From NCBI RefSeq assembly GCF_030272615.1, contig NW_026728926.1:385001-417500 (forward strand): a stretch of 32,500 bases of DNA. Reading direction: 5' to 3'. Shown here one piece after another: positions 8,276 through 21,072 of this stretch (the first letter of the stretch is position 1; each line of letters begins with the position of its first letter). The position numbers and the translations under genes are program-made. The stretch is from Cryptomeria japonica. Taxonomy: Eukaryota > Streptophyta > Pinopsida > Cupressales > Cupressaceae. A model generated the notes under the pieces. The model ran no database searches. It worked only from the letters and a program-made list of their open reading frames with translations, and was not told where the DNA came from.

Positions 8276-11200
8276 CTTGGTGCGCACAACTTGCCTGGGC
8301 TGCGCACCAGGAAGGGCTCAAGATGGCACCCGCGTTCCGTTTTTTTCACTATCTTTCAGAACGGAAATTTTAAAATCTCGTTTTTTTTTGCCTTTTCTGG
8401 AAATTAGTGAAGGCAGCGCATCAAAGGTGCGCAACGCTGGTGCGAACCTGGGAGCGCTCCGATGTGTGCTCCAAGGTGCGGCGTGCACGAAGTCGGACCC
8501 CGGTTTGCCCCGGGTGCGCACCTCGCGTGCACCTTGGTGCGCACACCTTGGCTGGGTTGCGCGCCCTGGTGGGCACCATGGTGCGCACCAAGGAGCGCTC
8601 CGAAGTGTGCTCCAAGGTGCGGCGTGCACGAAGTCGGAGCCCGGTTTGCCCCGGGTGCGCACCTCGCGTGCACCTTCGCCGCGGTGGGCACCATGGCGTG
8701 CACGAAGTCGGAGCCCGGTTTGCCCCGGGTGCGCACCTCGCGTGCACCTTCGCCGGGGTGGGCACCTTGGTGTGCAGACCTTGGCTGGGTTGCGCGCCCT
8801 GGTGGGCACCATGGTGCGCACCAAGGAGCGCTCCGAAGTGTGCTCCAAGGTGCGGCCTGCACGAAGTCGGAGCCCGGTTTGCCCCGGGTGTGCACCTCGG
8901 GTGGGCACCTTGGTGCGCATGCCTTGCCTGGGCTGCGCACCAGGGCGGGCTCAAGATGGCACCCGCGTTCCTTTTTTTTCACTATCTTTCAAAACGGAAA
9001 TTTTAAAATCTCATTTTTTTTTGCCTTTTTCTGGAAATTAGTGAAGGCAGCGCATCAAAGGTGCGCACCTCGCTGCCCACCACGGTGCGCAACGCCGGTG
9101 GGCACCCGGGAGTGCTTCGAAGTGTGCTCCAAGGTGCTGCGTGCACGTTGTCGGAGCCCGGTTTGCCCCGGGTGCGCACCTCGCGTGCACCTTCGTCGGG
9201 GTGGGCACCTTGGCTGGGTTTGCCCCGGCTGCGCTCCGAAGCGGGGTTATTGGAGCGCCGCCTCTTTTTTTGTCGGAGCGTTTGGTGGGGTTTCTCGCAT
9301 TGGCTCTTCCGAGGCCCGGTTGCCACCCTGGCGCGCACGAAGTCGGAAGTAGGGTTAATTGCCCGGGTGCGCACCTTTGCCAGGGTGGGCACCTTACCTG
9401 GGCTGCGCACCAGGGCGGGCTCAAGATGGCACGCGCGTTCCGTTTTTTTCACTATCTTTCAAAACGGAAATTTTAAAATCTCCTTTTTTTTTTGCCTTTT
9501 CTGGAAATTAGTGAAGGCAGCGCATCAAAGGTGCGCACCTCGCTGCCCACCTTGGTGTGCTCTGAGGTGCGCACCCGGGAGCGCTACGAAGTGTGCTCCA
9601 AGGTGCGGCGTGCACGTTGTCGGAGCCCGGTTTGCCCCGGGTGCGCACCTCGCCTGCACCTTGGCCGGGGTGGGCACCTTGGCTGGGTTTGCCCAGGGTG
9701 CGCTCCGAAGCGGGGTTACTGGAGCGCCCCCTCTTTTTTTGTCAGAGCGTTTGGTGGGGTTTCTCGCATTGGCTCTTCCCAGGCCCGGTTGTTGGGTGCG
9801 CTCCCACCCTGGCGCGCGCGAAGTTGGAAGTTGGGTTAATTGCCCGGGCGCGCACCTTCGCCAGGGTGGGCACCTTGGTGCGCACACCTTGGCTGGGCTG
9901 CGCACCAGGGCGGGCTCAAGATGGCACCAGCATTCCCTTTTTCTCACTATCTTTCAAAACGGAAATTTTAAAATCTCGTTTTTTTTTTGCCTTTTATGGA
10001 AATTAGTGAAGGCATCGCATCAAAGGTGCGCACCTCGCTGCCCACCTTGGTGTGCTCCGAGGTGCCCACCACGGTGCGCAACGCCGGTGCGAACCCGGGA
10101 GCGCCCCGATGTGTGCTCCAAGGTGCGGCGTGCACGAAGTCGGACCCCGGTTTGCCCCGGGTGCGCACCTCGCGTGCACCTTGGTGCGCACACCTTGGCT
10201 GGGTTGCGCGGCCTGGTGGGCACCATGGTGCGCACCAAGGAGCGCTCCGAAGTGTGCTCCAAGGTGCGGCGTGCACGAAGTCGGAGCCCGGTTTGCCCCG
10301 GGTACGCACCTCGCGTGCACCTTCGCCGGGGTGGGCACCTCGGCTGGGTTGCGCGCCCTGGTGCGCACCAAGGAGCGCTCCGAAGTGTGCTCCAAGGTGC
10401 GGCGTGCACGAAGTCGGAGCCCGGTTTGCCCCGGGTGCGCACCTTCGCCGCGGTGCGCACCATGGCGTGCACGAAGTCGGAGCCCGGTTTGCCCCGGGTG
10501 CGCACCTCGCGTGCACCTTCGGCGGGGTTGCGCGCCCTGGTGGGCACCATGGTGCGCACCAAGGAGCGCTCCGAAGTGTGCTCCAAGGTGCGGCGTGCAC
10601 GAAGTCGGAGCCCGGTTTGCCCCGGGTGCGCACCTCGCGTGCACCTTCGGCGGGGTTGCGCGCCCTGGTGGGCACCATGGTGCGCACCAAGGAGCGCTCC
10701 GAAGTGTGCTCCAAGGTGCAGCGTGCACGAAGTCGGAGCCCGGTTTGCCCCGGGTGCGCACCTCGCGTGCACCTTCGCCGCGGTGGGCACCATGGCGTGC
10801 ACGAAGTCGGAGCCCGGTTTGCCCCGGGTGCGCACCTCGCGTGCACCTTCGCCGAGGTGGGCACCTCGGCTGGGTTGCGCGCCCTGGTGCGCACCAAGGA
10901 GCGCTCCGAAGTGTGCTCCAAGGTGCGGCGTGCACGAAGTCGGAGCCCGGTTTGCCCCGGGTGCGCACCTCGCGTGCACCTTCGCCAGGGTGGGCACCTC
11001 GGTGCGCACACCTTCTCAATGTTTTCTTGCCTTTTCTGGAAATTGGTGAAGGCAGCGCATCAAAGGTGCGCACCTCGGTGTGCTCCGAGGTGCGAACCCG
11101 AGAGCGCTCCGAGGTGCCCACGAAGTCGAAAGTCGGGTTAATTGCATTGTTTTCCCCGGGTGCGCTCCGAGGTGCGCAACATCGGCGCGCACCAAGGAGG

Positions 11201-12218
11201 GCTCCGAAGTGTGCTCCAAGGTGCGCACGATGGCGTGCACCTCTGGTGCGCACGATTCGGAGCTCGGTTTGACCGGGGTGCGCACACCTTGGCTGGGTTG
11301 CGCACCTTTTGTGCGCTCCAAGGTGCGCACGAAGTCGGAGCTCGGTTTGCCCCGGGTGCGCACCTTCGCCAGGGTGCGCACCTTGATGCGCACGCCTTGG
11401 CTGGGCTGCGCACCTTGGTGGGCGCCATGGTGCGCACCTTTCGTGCGCTCCAAGGTGCGCACGAAGTCGGAGCTCGGTTTGCCCCGGGTGCGCACCTTGG
11501 TGGGCGCCATGGTGCACTCCGAGGTGCCCAAGATTGGTGCGCACCAAGGAGCGCTCCGAAGTGCGCTCCAAGGTGCGCGCGAAGTCGAAAGTTGGGTTAA
11601 TTGTCCGGTTTGCCTCGGGTGCGCACCTTGCGTGCACCTTCGCCAGGGTGGGCGCCTTGGTGCGCACACCTTGGCTGGGCTGCGCACACCTTGGCACCCG
11701 CGTTTCCTTCATTTTAAATTTTTTTTTTTTACAATCTCTCAAGTGGGAAATTCTATAATCTCAACTTTTTTTGCCTTTTCAGGAAACTTTTGAATGGAGC
11801 GCATCATTGGTGCGCTCCGAAGTGTGCTCCAAAGCTCTCTCCAGCTGCGTGCACCTGCCCCGGCCGCGCACCCGGCCCCGCCCAGCTTCGCTCACCTGTC
11901 CCGGGCGTCTGGTGCGGAACCTTAGAGTAAGAAACATCACCGTGCACCTTGGCCAACGTGCGCGACTCGACCGAGCGCGCACTGGCCGAGGTGCACACCG
12001 ATTTCACCTGGGTGCGCGCGCAGCACCTCGGGCGCACCGGGGTGCGCGCACAACGCCCGGGTTGCACCGTGGCCTGTGTGCTCGGGGCGCCTCGGGTGCG
12101 CGCTCGGTGTCGCCCCCGCGCGCGCGGTAGTGCGGGCAGCGCACCCCGGCCCGGCCCGGCCCCGACGAGAACGCAAACGGGCAAAAGGTTTATTCAAATA
12201 GCATTGCGACGCCCGGCG

Positions 12219-12231
12219 AAAAACTAAAAAA
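12219..12231 (-). terminator. Pol III terminator of 5S copy 2
   Basis: The same T6-AG-T5 arrangement on the minus strand directly after the 5S gene. Confidence 0.92.
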
Positions 12232-12349
12232 GGGTGCAACACCGGGACTTCCCGGGAGGTCACCCATCCCAGTACTACTCCGGCCCAAGCGCGCTTAACT
12301 GCGGAGTTCTGATGGGATCCGGTGCACTAACGCTGGTATGATCGCACCC
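12232..12349 (-). rRNA. 5S rRNA: 5S ribosomal RNA gene, copy 2
   Basis: Identical to the first copy except for one transition: plus-strand 12331 is C instead of T, which gives A19 to G in the RNA. This lies outside the Pol III internal promoter. The terminal stem, A box, intermediate element, C box, upstream C and the T6 terminator are all intact. It sits in the same antisense position in the second 5S-bearing block. Confidence 0.97.
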
Positions 12350-13136
12350 GTTATGAGCTTGTCGCAGTGTGTACTTAGCAAACCGCGACCCACGTGCGAA
12401 TCCACCCCGGCCACCCACCCCCGTCGAGGTGCACACCCTCCCTCGCGAAGTGCGCCCCGTTCGCCAAGTGTGAGCCCTGCCCGGGTGCGCGCACCTTGCT
12501 AGGGCGTCGGGTGTGCACCCGGCCCGGCCTACGTGCGTGCACCTGGAGGGGGCGTCGTGTGCGTGCAGTGTCCCGTCTGCAACGCGGTGCCCACACACCA
12601 CCTCGGGCGCAACGACCTGCGCTCACATGTGGGCCGAGTGCACCTTGGTGCATGTTCGGGGCGCCTCGGGTGCACGCTCGATCTTGCCCCGGTGCACCAA
12701 GGCGCTCGGTTTGCCCCGGGTGCGCACTTGGTGCAAGGTGGGCACCCAAAATAGGGATCAAGCACCAAAACACAAGTTTCGGGATGCAAAATGGGACCCA
12801 AGGACCACAAATGCGTTCCAAGACCCATGATGGGTCCACGAGAACAAAAATGTGTTCCGAGACTTAATAAACAAATATTGGGTTTTAGGAGAAGAAACAT
12901 GCTCTGATGCCCAAAACGAGAATCGACCCCGAAAAGGCCACAGGCCAAAAGTGGGATGCGAGACAAAAAAAAATGGGACCCGAGGACCAAAATTGGGTTC
13001 CCAGGTCGAAGACAGGGCAACCGGACAAGAAACGACCTCTAAGGCTCGAAATGAGTCCCGACGACTAAAACTTGACAAGAAGCACCCATCAGGCACCCAA
13101 CTCGACACCCATGGGATGCCGACCCACCCGGGCTTC

Positions 13137-13604
13137 CACCTAGCACACCTTGGCACCCACCCACCCTCGCACCCAACCTCGCACCCAACTTAGCACCTTT
13201 GAACCCACATTGGCACTCACCCTGACCCTGGCACCTTGGAACCCACATTGGCACTCACCTTGACCCTGGCACCCACCTTTGCACTCACCTTGGGACCCAC
13301 CCTGGCTCCCACCTCGGCACCCACCCAGACACCCACCTTGGTTCCTTGGCACCCACCTTGGATCCTTGGCACCCACCCCGACACCCACCTTGGCACGCAA
13401 CTTGGCTACTTGCCACCCACCTTGGCTCCTTGACGCCCACCCCGACAACCACCCCGTGACCTACCCTGGCTAGGGTTGGTGCACACCCACCCTGGTGCCC
13501 ACCTTGGCACCCACCCTATGACCCACCTTGGCACGCACCTTAGTACCCACCCCGTTACCCACCCTAGGACCCACCCCGTGACCCACCTTGGCCAGGGTGG
13601 GTGC
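13137..13604. repeat. C-rich CACCCACCTTGGCACC tract, copy 2
   Basis: The same tract and the same right-hand junction as the first copy, at +7936. Confidence 0.85.
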
Positions 13605-16211
13605 CTTGGTGCGCACAACTTGCCTGGGCTGCACACCAGGGCGGGCTCAAGATGGCACCCGCGTTCCGTTTTTTTCACTATCTTTCAAAACGGAAATTTT
13701 AAAATCTCATTTTTTTCTTTTTTTTGCCTTTTCTGGAAATTAGTGAAGGCAGCGCATCAAAGGTGCGCAATGCTGGTGCGAACCCGGGAGCGCTCCGATG
13801 TGTGCTCCAAGGTGCGGCGTGCACGAAGTCCGAGCCCGGTTTGCCCCGGGTGCGCACCTCGCGTGCACCTTCGCCGGGGTGAGCACCTTGGCTGGGTTGC
13901 GCGCCCTGGTGCGTACCAAGGAGCGCTCTGAAGTGTGCTCCAAGGTGCGGCGTGCACGAAGTCGGAGCCCGGTTTGCCCCGGGTGTGCACCTCGGGTGCG
14001 CACCTCGCGTGCACCTTCGCTGCGGTGGGCACCTTGGCTGGGTTGCGCGCCTTGGTGGGCACCATGCAGTGCACGAAGTCGGAGCCCGGTTTGCCCCGGG
14101 CGCGCACCTCCGCCAGGGTGGGCACCTTGGTGCGCACAACTTGCCTGGGCTGCGCATCAGGAAGGGCTCAAGATGGCACCCGCGTTCCGTTTTTTTCACT
14201 ATCTTTCAGAACGGAAATTTTAAAATATCGTTTTTTTTTGCCTTTTCTGGAAATTAGTGAAGGCAGCGCATCAAAGGTGCGCAACGCTGGTGCGAACCTG
14301 GGAGCGCTCCGATGTGTGCTCCAAGGTGCGGCGTGCACGAAGTCGGAGCCCGGTTTGCCTCGGGTGCGCCCTGGTGGGCACCATGGTGCGCACCAAGGAG
14401 CGCTCCGAAGTGTGCTCCAAGGTGCGGCCTGCACGAAGTCGGAGCCCGGTTTGCCCCGGGTGTGCACCTCGGGTGGGCACCTTGGTGCGCATGCCTTGCC
14501 TGGGCTGCGCACCAGGGCGGGCTCAAGATGGCACCCGCGTTCCTTTTTTTTCACTATCTTTCAAAACGGAAATTTTAAAATCTCATTTTTTTTTGCCTTT
14601 TTCTGGAAATTAGTGAAGGCAGCGCATCAAAGGTGCGCACCTCGCTGCCCACCACGGTGCGCAACGCCGGTGGGCACCCGGGAGTGCTTCGAAGTGTGCT
14701 CCAAGGTGCTGCGTGCACGTTGTCGGAGCCCGGTTTGCCCCGGGTGCGCACCTCGCGTGCACCTTCGTCGGGGTGGGCACCTTGGCTTGGTTTGCCCCGG
14801 CTGCGCTCCGAAGCGGGGTTATTGGAGCGCCGCCTCTTTTTTTGTCGGAGCGTTTGGTGGGGTTTCTCGCATTGGCTCTTCCGAGGCCCGGTTGCCACCC
14901 TGGCGCGCACGAAGTCGGAAGTAGGGTTAATTGCCCGGGTGCGCACCTTTGCCAGGGTGGCACCTTACCTGGGCTGCGCACCAGGGCGGGCTCAAGATGG
15001 CACGCGCGTTCCGTTTTTTTCACTATCTTTCAAAACGGAAATTTTAAAATCTCCTTTTTTTTTTGCCTTTTCTGGAAATTAGTGAAGGCAGCGCATCAAA
15101 GGTGCGCACCTCGCTGCCCACCTTGGTGTGCTCTGAGGTGCGCACCCGGGAGCGCTACGAAGTGTGCTCCAAGGTGCGGCGTGCACGTTGTCGGAGCCCG
15201 GTTTGCCCCGGGTGCGCACCTCGCCTGCACCTTGGCCGGGGTGGGCACCTTGGCTGGGTTTGCCCAGGGTGCGCTCCGAAGCGGGGTTACTGGAGCGCCC
15301 CCTCTTTTTTTGTCAGAGAGTTTGGTGGGGTTTCTCGCATTGGCTCTTCCCAGGCCCGGTTGTTGGGTGCGCTCCCACCCTGGCGCGCGCGAAGTTGGAA
15401 GTTGGGTTAATTGCCCGGGCGCGCACCTTCGCCAGGGTGGGCACCTTGGTGCGCAAACCTTGGCTGGGCTGCGCACCAGGGCGGGCTCAAGATGGCACCA
15501 GCATTCCCTTTTTCTCACTATCTTTCAAAACGGAAATTTTAAAATCTCGTTTTTTTTTTGCCTTTTATGGAAATTAGTGAAGGCATCGCATCAAAGGTGC
15601 GCACCTCGCTGCCCACCTTGGTGTGCTCCGAGGTGCCCACCACGGTGCGCAACGCCGGTGCGAACCCGGGAGCGCCCCGATGTGTGCTCCAAGGTGCGGC
15701 GTGCACGAAGTCGGACCCCGGTTTGCCCCGGGTGCGCACCTCGCGTGCACCTTGGTGCGCACACCTTGGCTGGGTTGCGCGGCCTGGTGGGCACCATGGT
15801 GCGCACCAAGGAGCGCTCCGAAGTGTGCTCCAAGGTGCGGCGTGCACGAAGTCGGAGCCCGGTTTGCCCCGGGTGCGCACCTTCGCCGCGGTGGGCACCA
15901 TGGCGTGCACGAAGTCGGAGCCCGGTTTGCCCCGGGTGCGCACCTCGCGTGCACCTTCGCCGGGGTGGGCACCTCGGCTGGGTTGCGCGCCCTGGTGCGC
16001 ACCAAGGAGCGCTCTGAAGTGTGCTCCAAGGTGCGGCGTGCACGAAGTCGGAGCCCGGTTTGCCCCGGGTGTGCACCTCGCGTGCGCACCTCGCGTGCAC
16101 CTTCGCTGCGGTGGGCACCTTGGCTGGGTTGCGCGCCTTGGTGGGCACCATGCAGTGCACGAAGTCGGAGCCCGGATTGCCCCGGGCGCGCACCTCCGCC
16201 AGGGTGGGCAC
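13605..16211. repeat. 5S-less short IGS block, copy 2
   Basis: This repeats 5669-8275 at +7936, including the 278-bp deletion and the 1-bp deletion (GCCAGGGTGGCACC near 14958). Because the same derived deletions occur in both short blocks, the long+short pair must have been copied as one unit after those deletions arose. Confidence 0.9.
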
Positions 16212-19200
16212 CTTGGTGCGCACAACTTGCCTGGGCTGCGCACCAGGAAGGGCTCAAGATGGCACCCGCGTTCCGTTTTTTTCACTATCTTTCAGAACGG
16301 AAATTTTAAAATCTCATTTTTTTTTGCCTTTTCTGGAAATTAGTGAAGGCAGCGCATCAAAGGTGCGCAACGCTGGTGCGAACCTGGGAGCGCTCCGATG
16401 TGTGCTCCAAGGTGCGGCGTGCACGAAGTCGGACCCCGGTTTGCCCCGGGTGCGCACCTCGCGTGCACCTTGGTGCGCACACCTTGGCTGGGTTGCGCGC
16501 CCTGGTGGGCACCATGGTGCGCACCAAGGAGCGCTCCGAAGTGTGCTCCAAGGTGCGGCGTGCACGAAGTCGGAGCCCGGTTTGCCCCGGGTGCGCACCT
16601 CGCGTGCACCTTCGCCGCGGTGGGCACCATGGCGTGCACGAAGTCGGAGCCCGGTTTGCCCCGGGTGCGCACCTCGCGTGCACCTTCGCCGGGGTGGGCA
16701 CCTTGGTGTGCAGACCTTGGCTGGGTTGCGCGCCCTGGTGGGCACCATGGTGCGCACCAAGGAGCGCTCCGAAGTGTGCTCCAAGGTGCGGCCTGCACGA
16801 AGTCGGAGCCCGGTTTGCCCCGGGTGTGCACCTCGGGTGGGCACCTTGGTGCGCATGCCTTGCCTGGGCTGCGCACCAGGGCGGGCTCAAGATGGCACCC
16901 GCGTTCCTTTTTTTTCACTATCTTTCAAAACGGAAATTTTAAAATCTCATTTTTTTTTGCCTTTTTCTGGAAATTAGTGAAGGCAGCGCATCAAAGGTGC
17001 GCACCTCGCTGCCCACCACGGTGCGCAACGCCGGTGGGCACCCGGGAGTGCTTCGAAGTGTGCTCCAAGGTGCTGCGTGCACGTTGTCGGAGCCCGGTTT
17101 GCCCCGGGTGCGCACCTCGCGTGCACCTTCGTCGGGGTGGGCACCTTGGCTGGGTTTGCCCCGGCTGCGCTCCGAAGCGGGGTTATTGGAGCGCCGCCTC
17201 TTTTTTTGTCGGAGCGTTTGGTGGGGTTTCTCGCATTGGCTCTTCCGAGGCCCGGTTGCCACCCTGGCGCGCACGAAGTCGGAAGTAGGGTTAATTGCCC
17301 GGGTGCGCACCTTTGCCAGGGTGGGCACCTTACCTGGGCTGCGCACCAGGGCGGGCTCAAGATGGCACGCGCGTTCCGTTTTTTTCACTATCTTTCAAAA
17401 CGGAAATTTTAAAATCTCCTTTTTTTTTTGCCTTTTCTGGAAATTAGTGAAGGCAGCGCATCAAAGGTGCGCACCTCGCTGCCCACCTTGGTGTGCTCTG
17501 AGGTGCGCACCCGGGAGCGCTACGAAGTGTGCTCCAAGGTGCGGCGTGCACGTTGTCGGAGCCCGGTTTGCCCCGGGTGCGCACCTCGCCTGCACCTTGG
17601 CCGGGGTGGGCACCTTGGCTGGGTTTGCCCAGGGTGCGCTCCGAAGCGGGGTTACTGGAGCGCCCCCTCTTTTTTTGTCAGAGCGTTTGGTGGGGTTTCT
17701 CGCATTGGCTCTTCCCAGGCCCGGTTGTTGGGTGCGCTCCCACCCTGGCGCGCGCGAAGTTGGAAGTTGGGTTAATTGCCCGGGCGCGCACCTTCGTCAG
17801 GGTGGGCACCTTGGTGCGCACACCTTGGCTGGGCTGCGCACCAGGGCGGGCTCAAGATGGCACCAGCATTCCCTTTTTCTCACTATCTTTCAAAACGGAA
17901 ATTTTAAAATCTCGTTTTTTTTTTGCCTTTTATGGAAATTAGTGAAGGCATCGCATCAAAGGTGCGCACCTCGCTGCCCACCTTGGTGTGCTCCGAGGTG
18001 CCCACCACGGTGCGCAACGCCGGTGCGAACCCGGGAGCGCCCCGATGTGTGCTCCAAGGTGCGGCGTGCACGAAGTCGGACCCCGGTTTGCCCCGGGTGC
18101 GCACCTCGCGTGCACCTTGGTGCGCACACCTTGGCTGGGTTGCGCGGCCTGGTGGGCACCATGGTGCGCACCAAGGAGCGCTCCGAAGTGTGCTCCAAGG
18201 TGCGGCGTGCACGAAGTCGGAGCCCGGTTTGCCCCGGGTACGCACCTCGCGTGCACCTTCGCCGGGGTGGGCACCTCGGCTGGGTTGCGCGCCTTGGTGC
18301 GCACCAAGGAGCGCTCCGAAGTGTGCTCCAAGGTGCGGCGTGCACGAAGTCGGAGCCCGGTTTGCCCCGGGTGCGCACCTTCGCCGCGGTGCGCACCATG
18401 GCGTGCACGAAGTCGGAGCCCGGTTTGCCCCGGGTGCGCACCTCGCGTGCACCTTCGGCGGGGTTGCGCGCCCTGGTGGGCACCATGGTGCGCACCAAGG
18501 AGCGCTCCGAAGTGTGCTCCAAGGTGCGGCGTGCACGAAGTCGGAGCCCGGTTTGCCCCGGGTGCGCACCTCGCGTGCACCTTCGGCGGGGTTGCGCGCC
18601 CTGGTGGGCACCATGGTGCGCACCAAGGAGCGCTCCGAAGTGTGCTCCAAGGTGCGGCGTGCACGAAGTCGGAGCCCGGTTTGCCCCGGGTGCGCACCTC
18701 GCGTGCACCTTCGCCGCGGTGGGCACCATGGCGTGCACGAAGTCGGAGCCCGGTTTGCCCCGGGTGCGCACCTCGCGTGCACCTTCGCCGGGGTGGGCAC
18801 CTCGGCTGGGTTGCGCGCCCTGGTGCGCACCAAGGAGCGCTCCGAAGTGTGCTCCAAGGTGCGGCGTGCACGAAGTCGGAGCCCGGTTTGCCCCGGGTGC
18901 GCACCTCGCGTGCACCTTCGCCAGGGTGGGCACCTCGGTGCGCACACCTTCTCAATGTTTTCTTGCCTTTTCTGGAAATTGGTGAAGGCAGCGCATCAAA
19001 GGTGCGCACCTCGGTGTGCTCCGAGGTGCGAACCCGAGAGCGCTCCGAGGTGCCCACGAAGTCGAAAGTCGGGTTAATTGCATTGTTTTCCCCGGGTGCG
19101 CTCCGAGGTGCGCAACATCGGCGCGCACCAAGGAGGGCTCCGAAGTGTGCTCCAAGGTGCGCACGATGGCGTGCACCTCTGGTGCGCACGATTCGGAGCT

Positions 19201-20154
19201 CGGTTTGACCGGGGTGCGCACACCTTGGCTGGGTTGCGCACCTTTTGTGCGCTCCAAGGTGCGCACGAAGTCGGAGCTCGGTTTGCCCCGGGTGCGCACC
19301 TTCGCCAGGGTGCGCACCTTGATGCGCACGCCTTGGCTGGGCTGCGCACCTTGGTGGGCGCCATGGTGCGCACCTTTCGTGCGCTCCAAGGTGCGCACGA
19401 AGTCGGAGCTCGGTTTGCCCCGGGTGCGCACCTTGGTGGGCGCCATGGTGCACTCCGAGGTGCCCAAGATTGGTGCGCACCAAGGAGCGCTCCGAAGTGC
19501 GCTCCAAGGTGCGCGCGAAGTCGAAAGTTGGGTTAATTGTCCGGTTTGCCTCGGGTGCGCACCTTGCGTGCACCTTCGCCAGGGTGGGCGCCTTGGTGCG
19601 CACACCTTGGCTGGGCTGCGCACACCTTGGCACCCGCGTTTCCTTCATTTTAAATTTTTTTTTTTTACAATCTCTCAAGTGGGAAATTCTATAATCTCAA
19701 CTTTTTTTGCCTTTTCAGGAAACTTTTGAATGGAGCGCATCATTGGTGCGCTCCGAAGTGTGCTCCAAAGCTCTCTCCAGCTGCGTGCACCTGCCCCGGC
19801 CGCGCACCCGGCCCCGCCCAGCTTCGCTCACCTGTCCCGGGCGTCTGGTGCGGAACCTTAGAGTAAGAAACATCACCGTGCACCTTGGCCAACGTGCGCG
19901 ACTCGACCGAGCGCGCACTGGCCGAGGTGCACACCGATTTCACCTGGGTGCGCGCGCAGCACCTCGGGCGCACCGGGGTGCGCGCACAACGCCCGGGTTG
20001 CACCGTGGCCTGTGTGCTCGGGGTGCCTCGGGTGCGCGCTCGGTGTCGCCCCCGCGCGCGCGGTAGTGCGGGCAGCGCACCCCGGCCCGGCCCGGCCCCG
20101 ACGAGAACGCAAACGGGCAAAAGGTTTATTCAAATAGCATTGCGACGCCCGGCG

Positions 20155-20167
20155 AAAAACTAAAAAA
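20155..20167 (-). terminator. Pol III terminator of 5S copy 3
   Basis: The same T6-AG-T5 arrangement on the minus strand directly after the 5S gene. Confidence 0.92.
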
Positions 20168-20285
20168 GGGTGCAACACCGGGACTTCCCGGGAGGTCACC
20201 CATCCCAGTACTACTCCGGCCCAAGCGCGCTTAACTACGGAGTTCTGATGGGATCCGGTGCACTAATGCTGGTATGATCGCACCC
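20168..20285 (-). rRNA. 5S rRNA: 5S ribosomal RNA gene, copy 3
   Basis: Identical to the first copy except that plus-strand 20237 is A instead of G, giving C49 to U in the RNA (CTCCGTAGTT instead of CTCCGCAGTT). The change lies immediately upstream of the A box in a normally very conserved stretch, so it might reduce function. All other promoter boxes, the terminal stem and the terminator are intact. This copy is the nearest to the Pol I promoter zone. Confidence 0.96.
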
Positions 20286-21072
20286 GTTATGAGCTTGTCG
20301 CAGTGTGTACTTAGCAAACCGCGACCCACGTGCGAATCCACCCCGGCCACCCACCCCCGTCGAGGTGCACACCCTCCCTCGCGAAGTGCGCCCCGTTCGC
20401 CAAGTGTGAGCCCTGCCCGGGTGCGCGCACCTTGCTAGGGCGTCGGGTGTGCACCCGGCCCGGCCTACGTGCGTGCACCTGGAGGGGGCGTCGTGTGCGT
20501 GCAGTGTCCCGTCTGCAACGCGGTGCCCACACACCACCTCGGGCGCAACGACCTGCGCTCACATGTGGGCCGAGTGCACCTTGGTGCATGTTCGGGGCGC
20601 CTCGGGTGCACGCTCGATCTTGCCCCGGTGCACCAAGGCGCTCGGTTTGCCCCGGGTGCGCACTTGGTGCAAGGTGGGCACCCAAAATAGGGATCAAGCA
20701 CCAAAACACAAGTTTCGGGATGCAAAATGGGACCCAAGGACCACAAATGCGTTCCAAGACCCATGATGGGTCCACGAGAACAAAAATGTGTTCCGAGACT
20801 TAATAAACAAATATTGGGTTTTAGGAGAAGAAACATGCTCTGATGCCCAAAACGAGAATCGACCCCGAAAAGGCCACAGGCCAAAAGTGGGATGCGAGAC
20901 AAAAAAAAATGGGACCCGAGGACCAAAATTGGGTTCCCAGGTCGAAGACAGGGCAACCGGACAAGAAACGACCTCTAAGGCTCGAAATGAGTCCCGACGA
21001 CTAAAACTTGACAAGAAGCACCCATCAGGCACCCAACTCGACACCCATGGGATGCCGACCCACCCGGGCTTC

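Larger units (their letters stand above)
8276..13604. repeat. 5S-bearing long IGS block, copy 2
   Basis: This is a near-identical copy of 340-5668 at +7936, carrying the 5S gene at 12232-12349. I noticed a handful of single-base differences, for example at 8297 (C for G at 361) and 12088 (C for T at 4152). All AT-rich elements and the CACCC tract are present in the same order. Confidence 0.9.
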
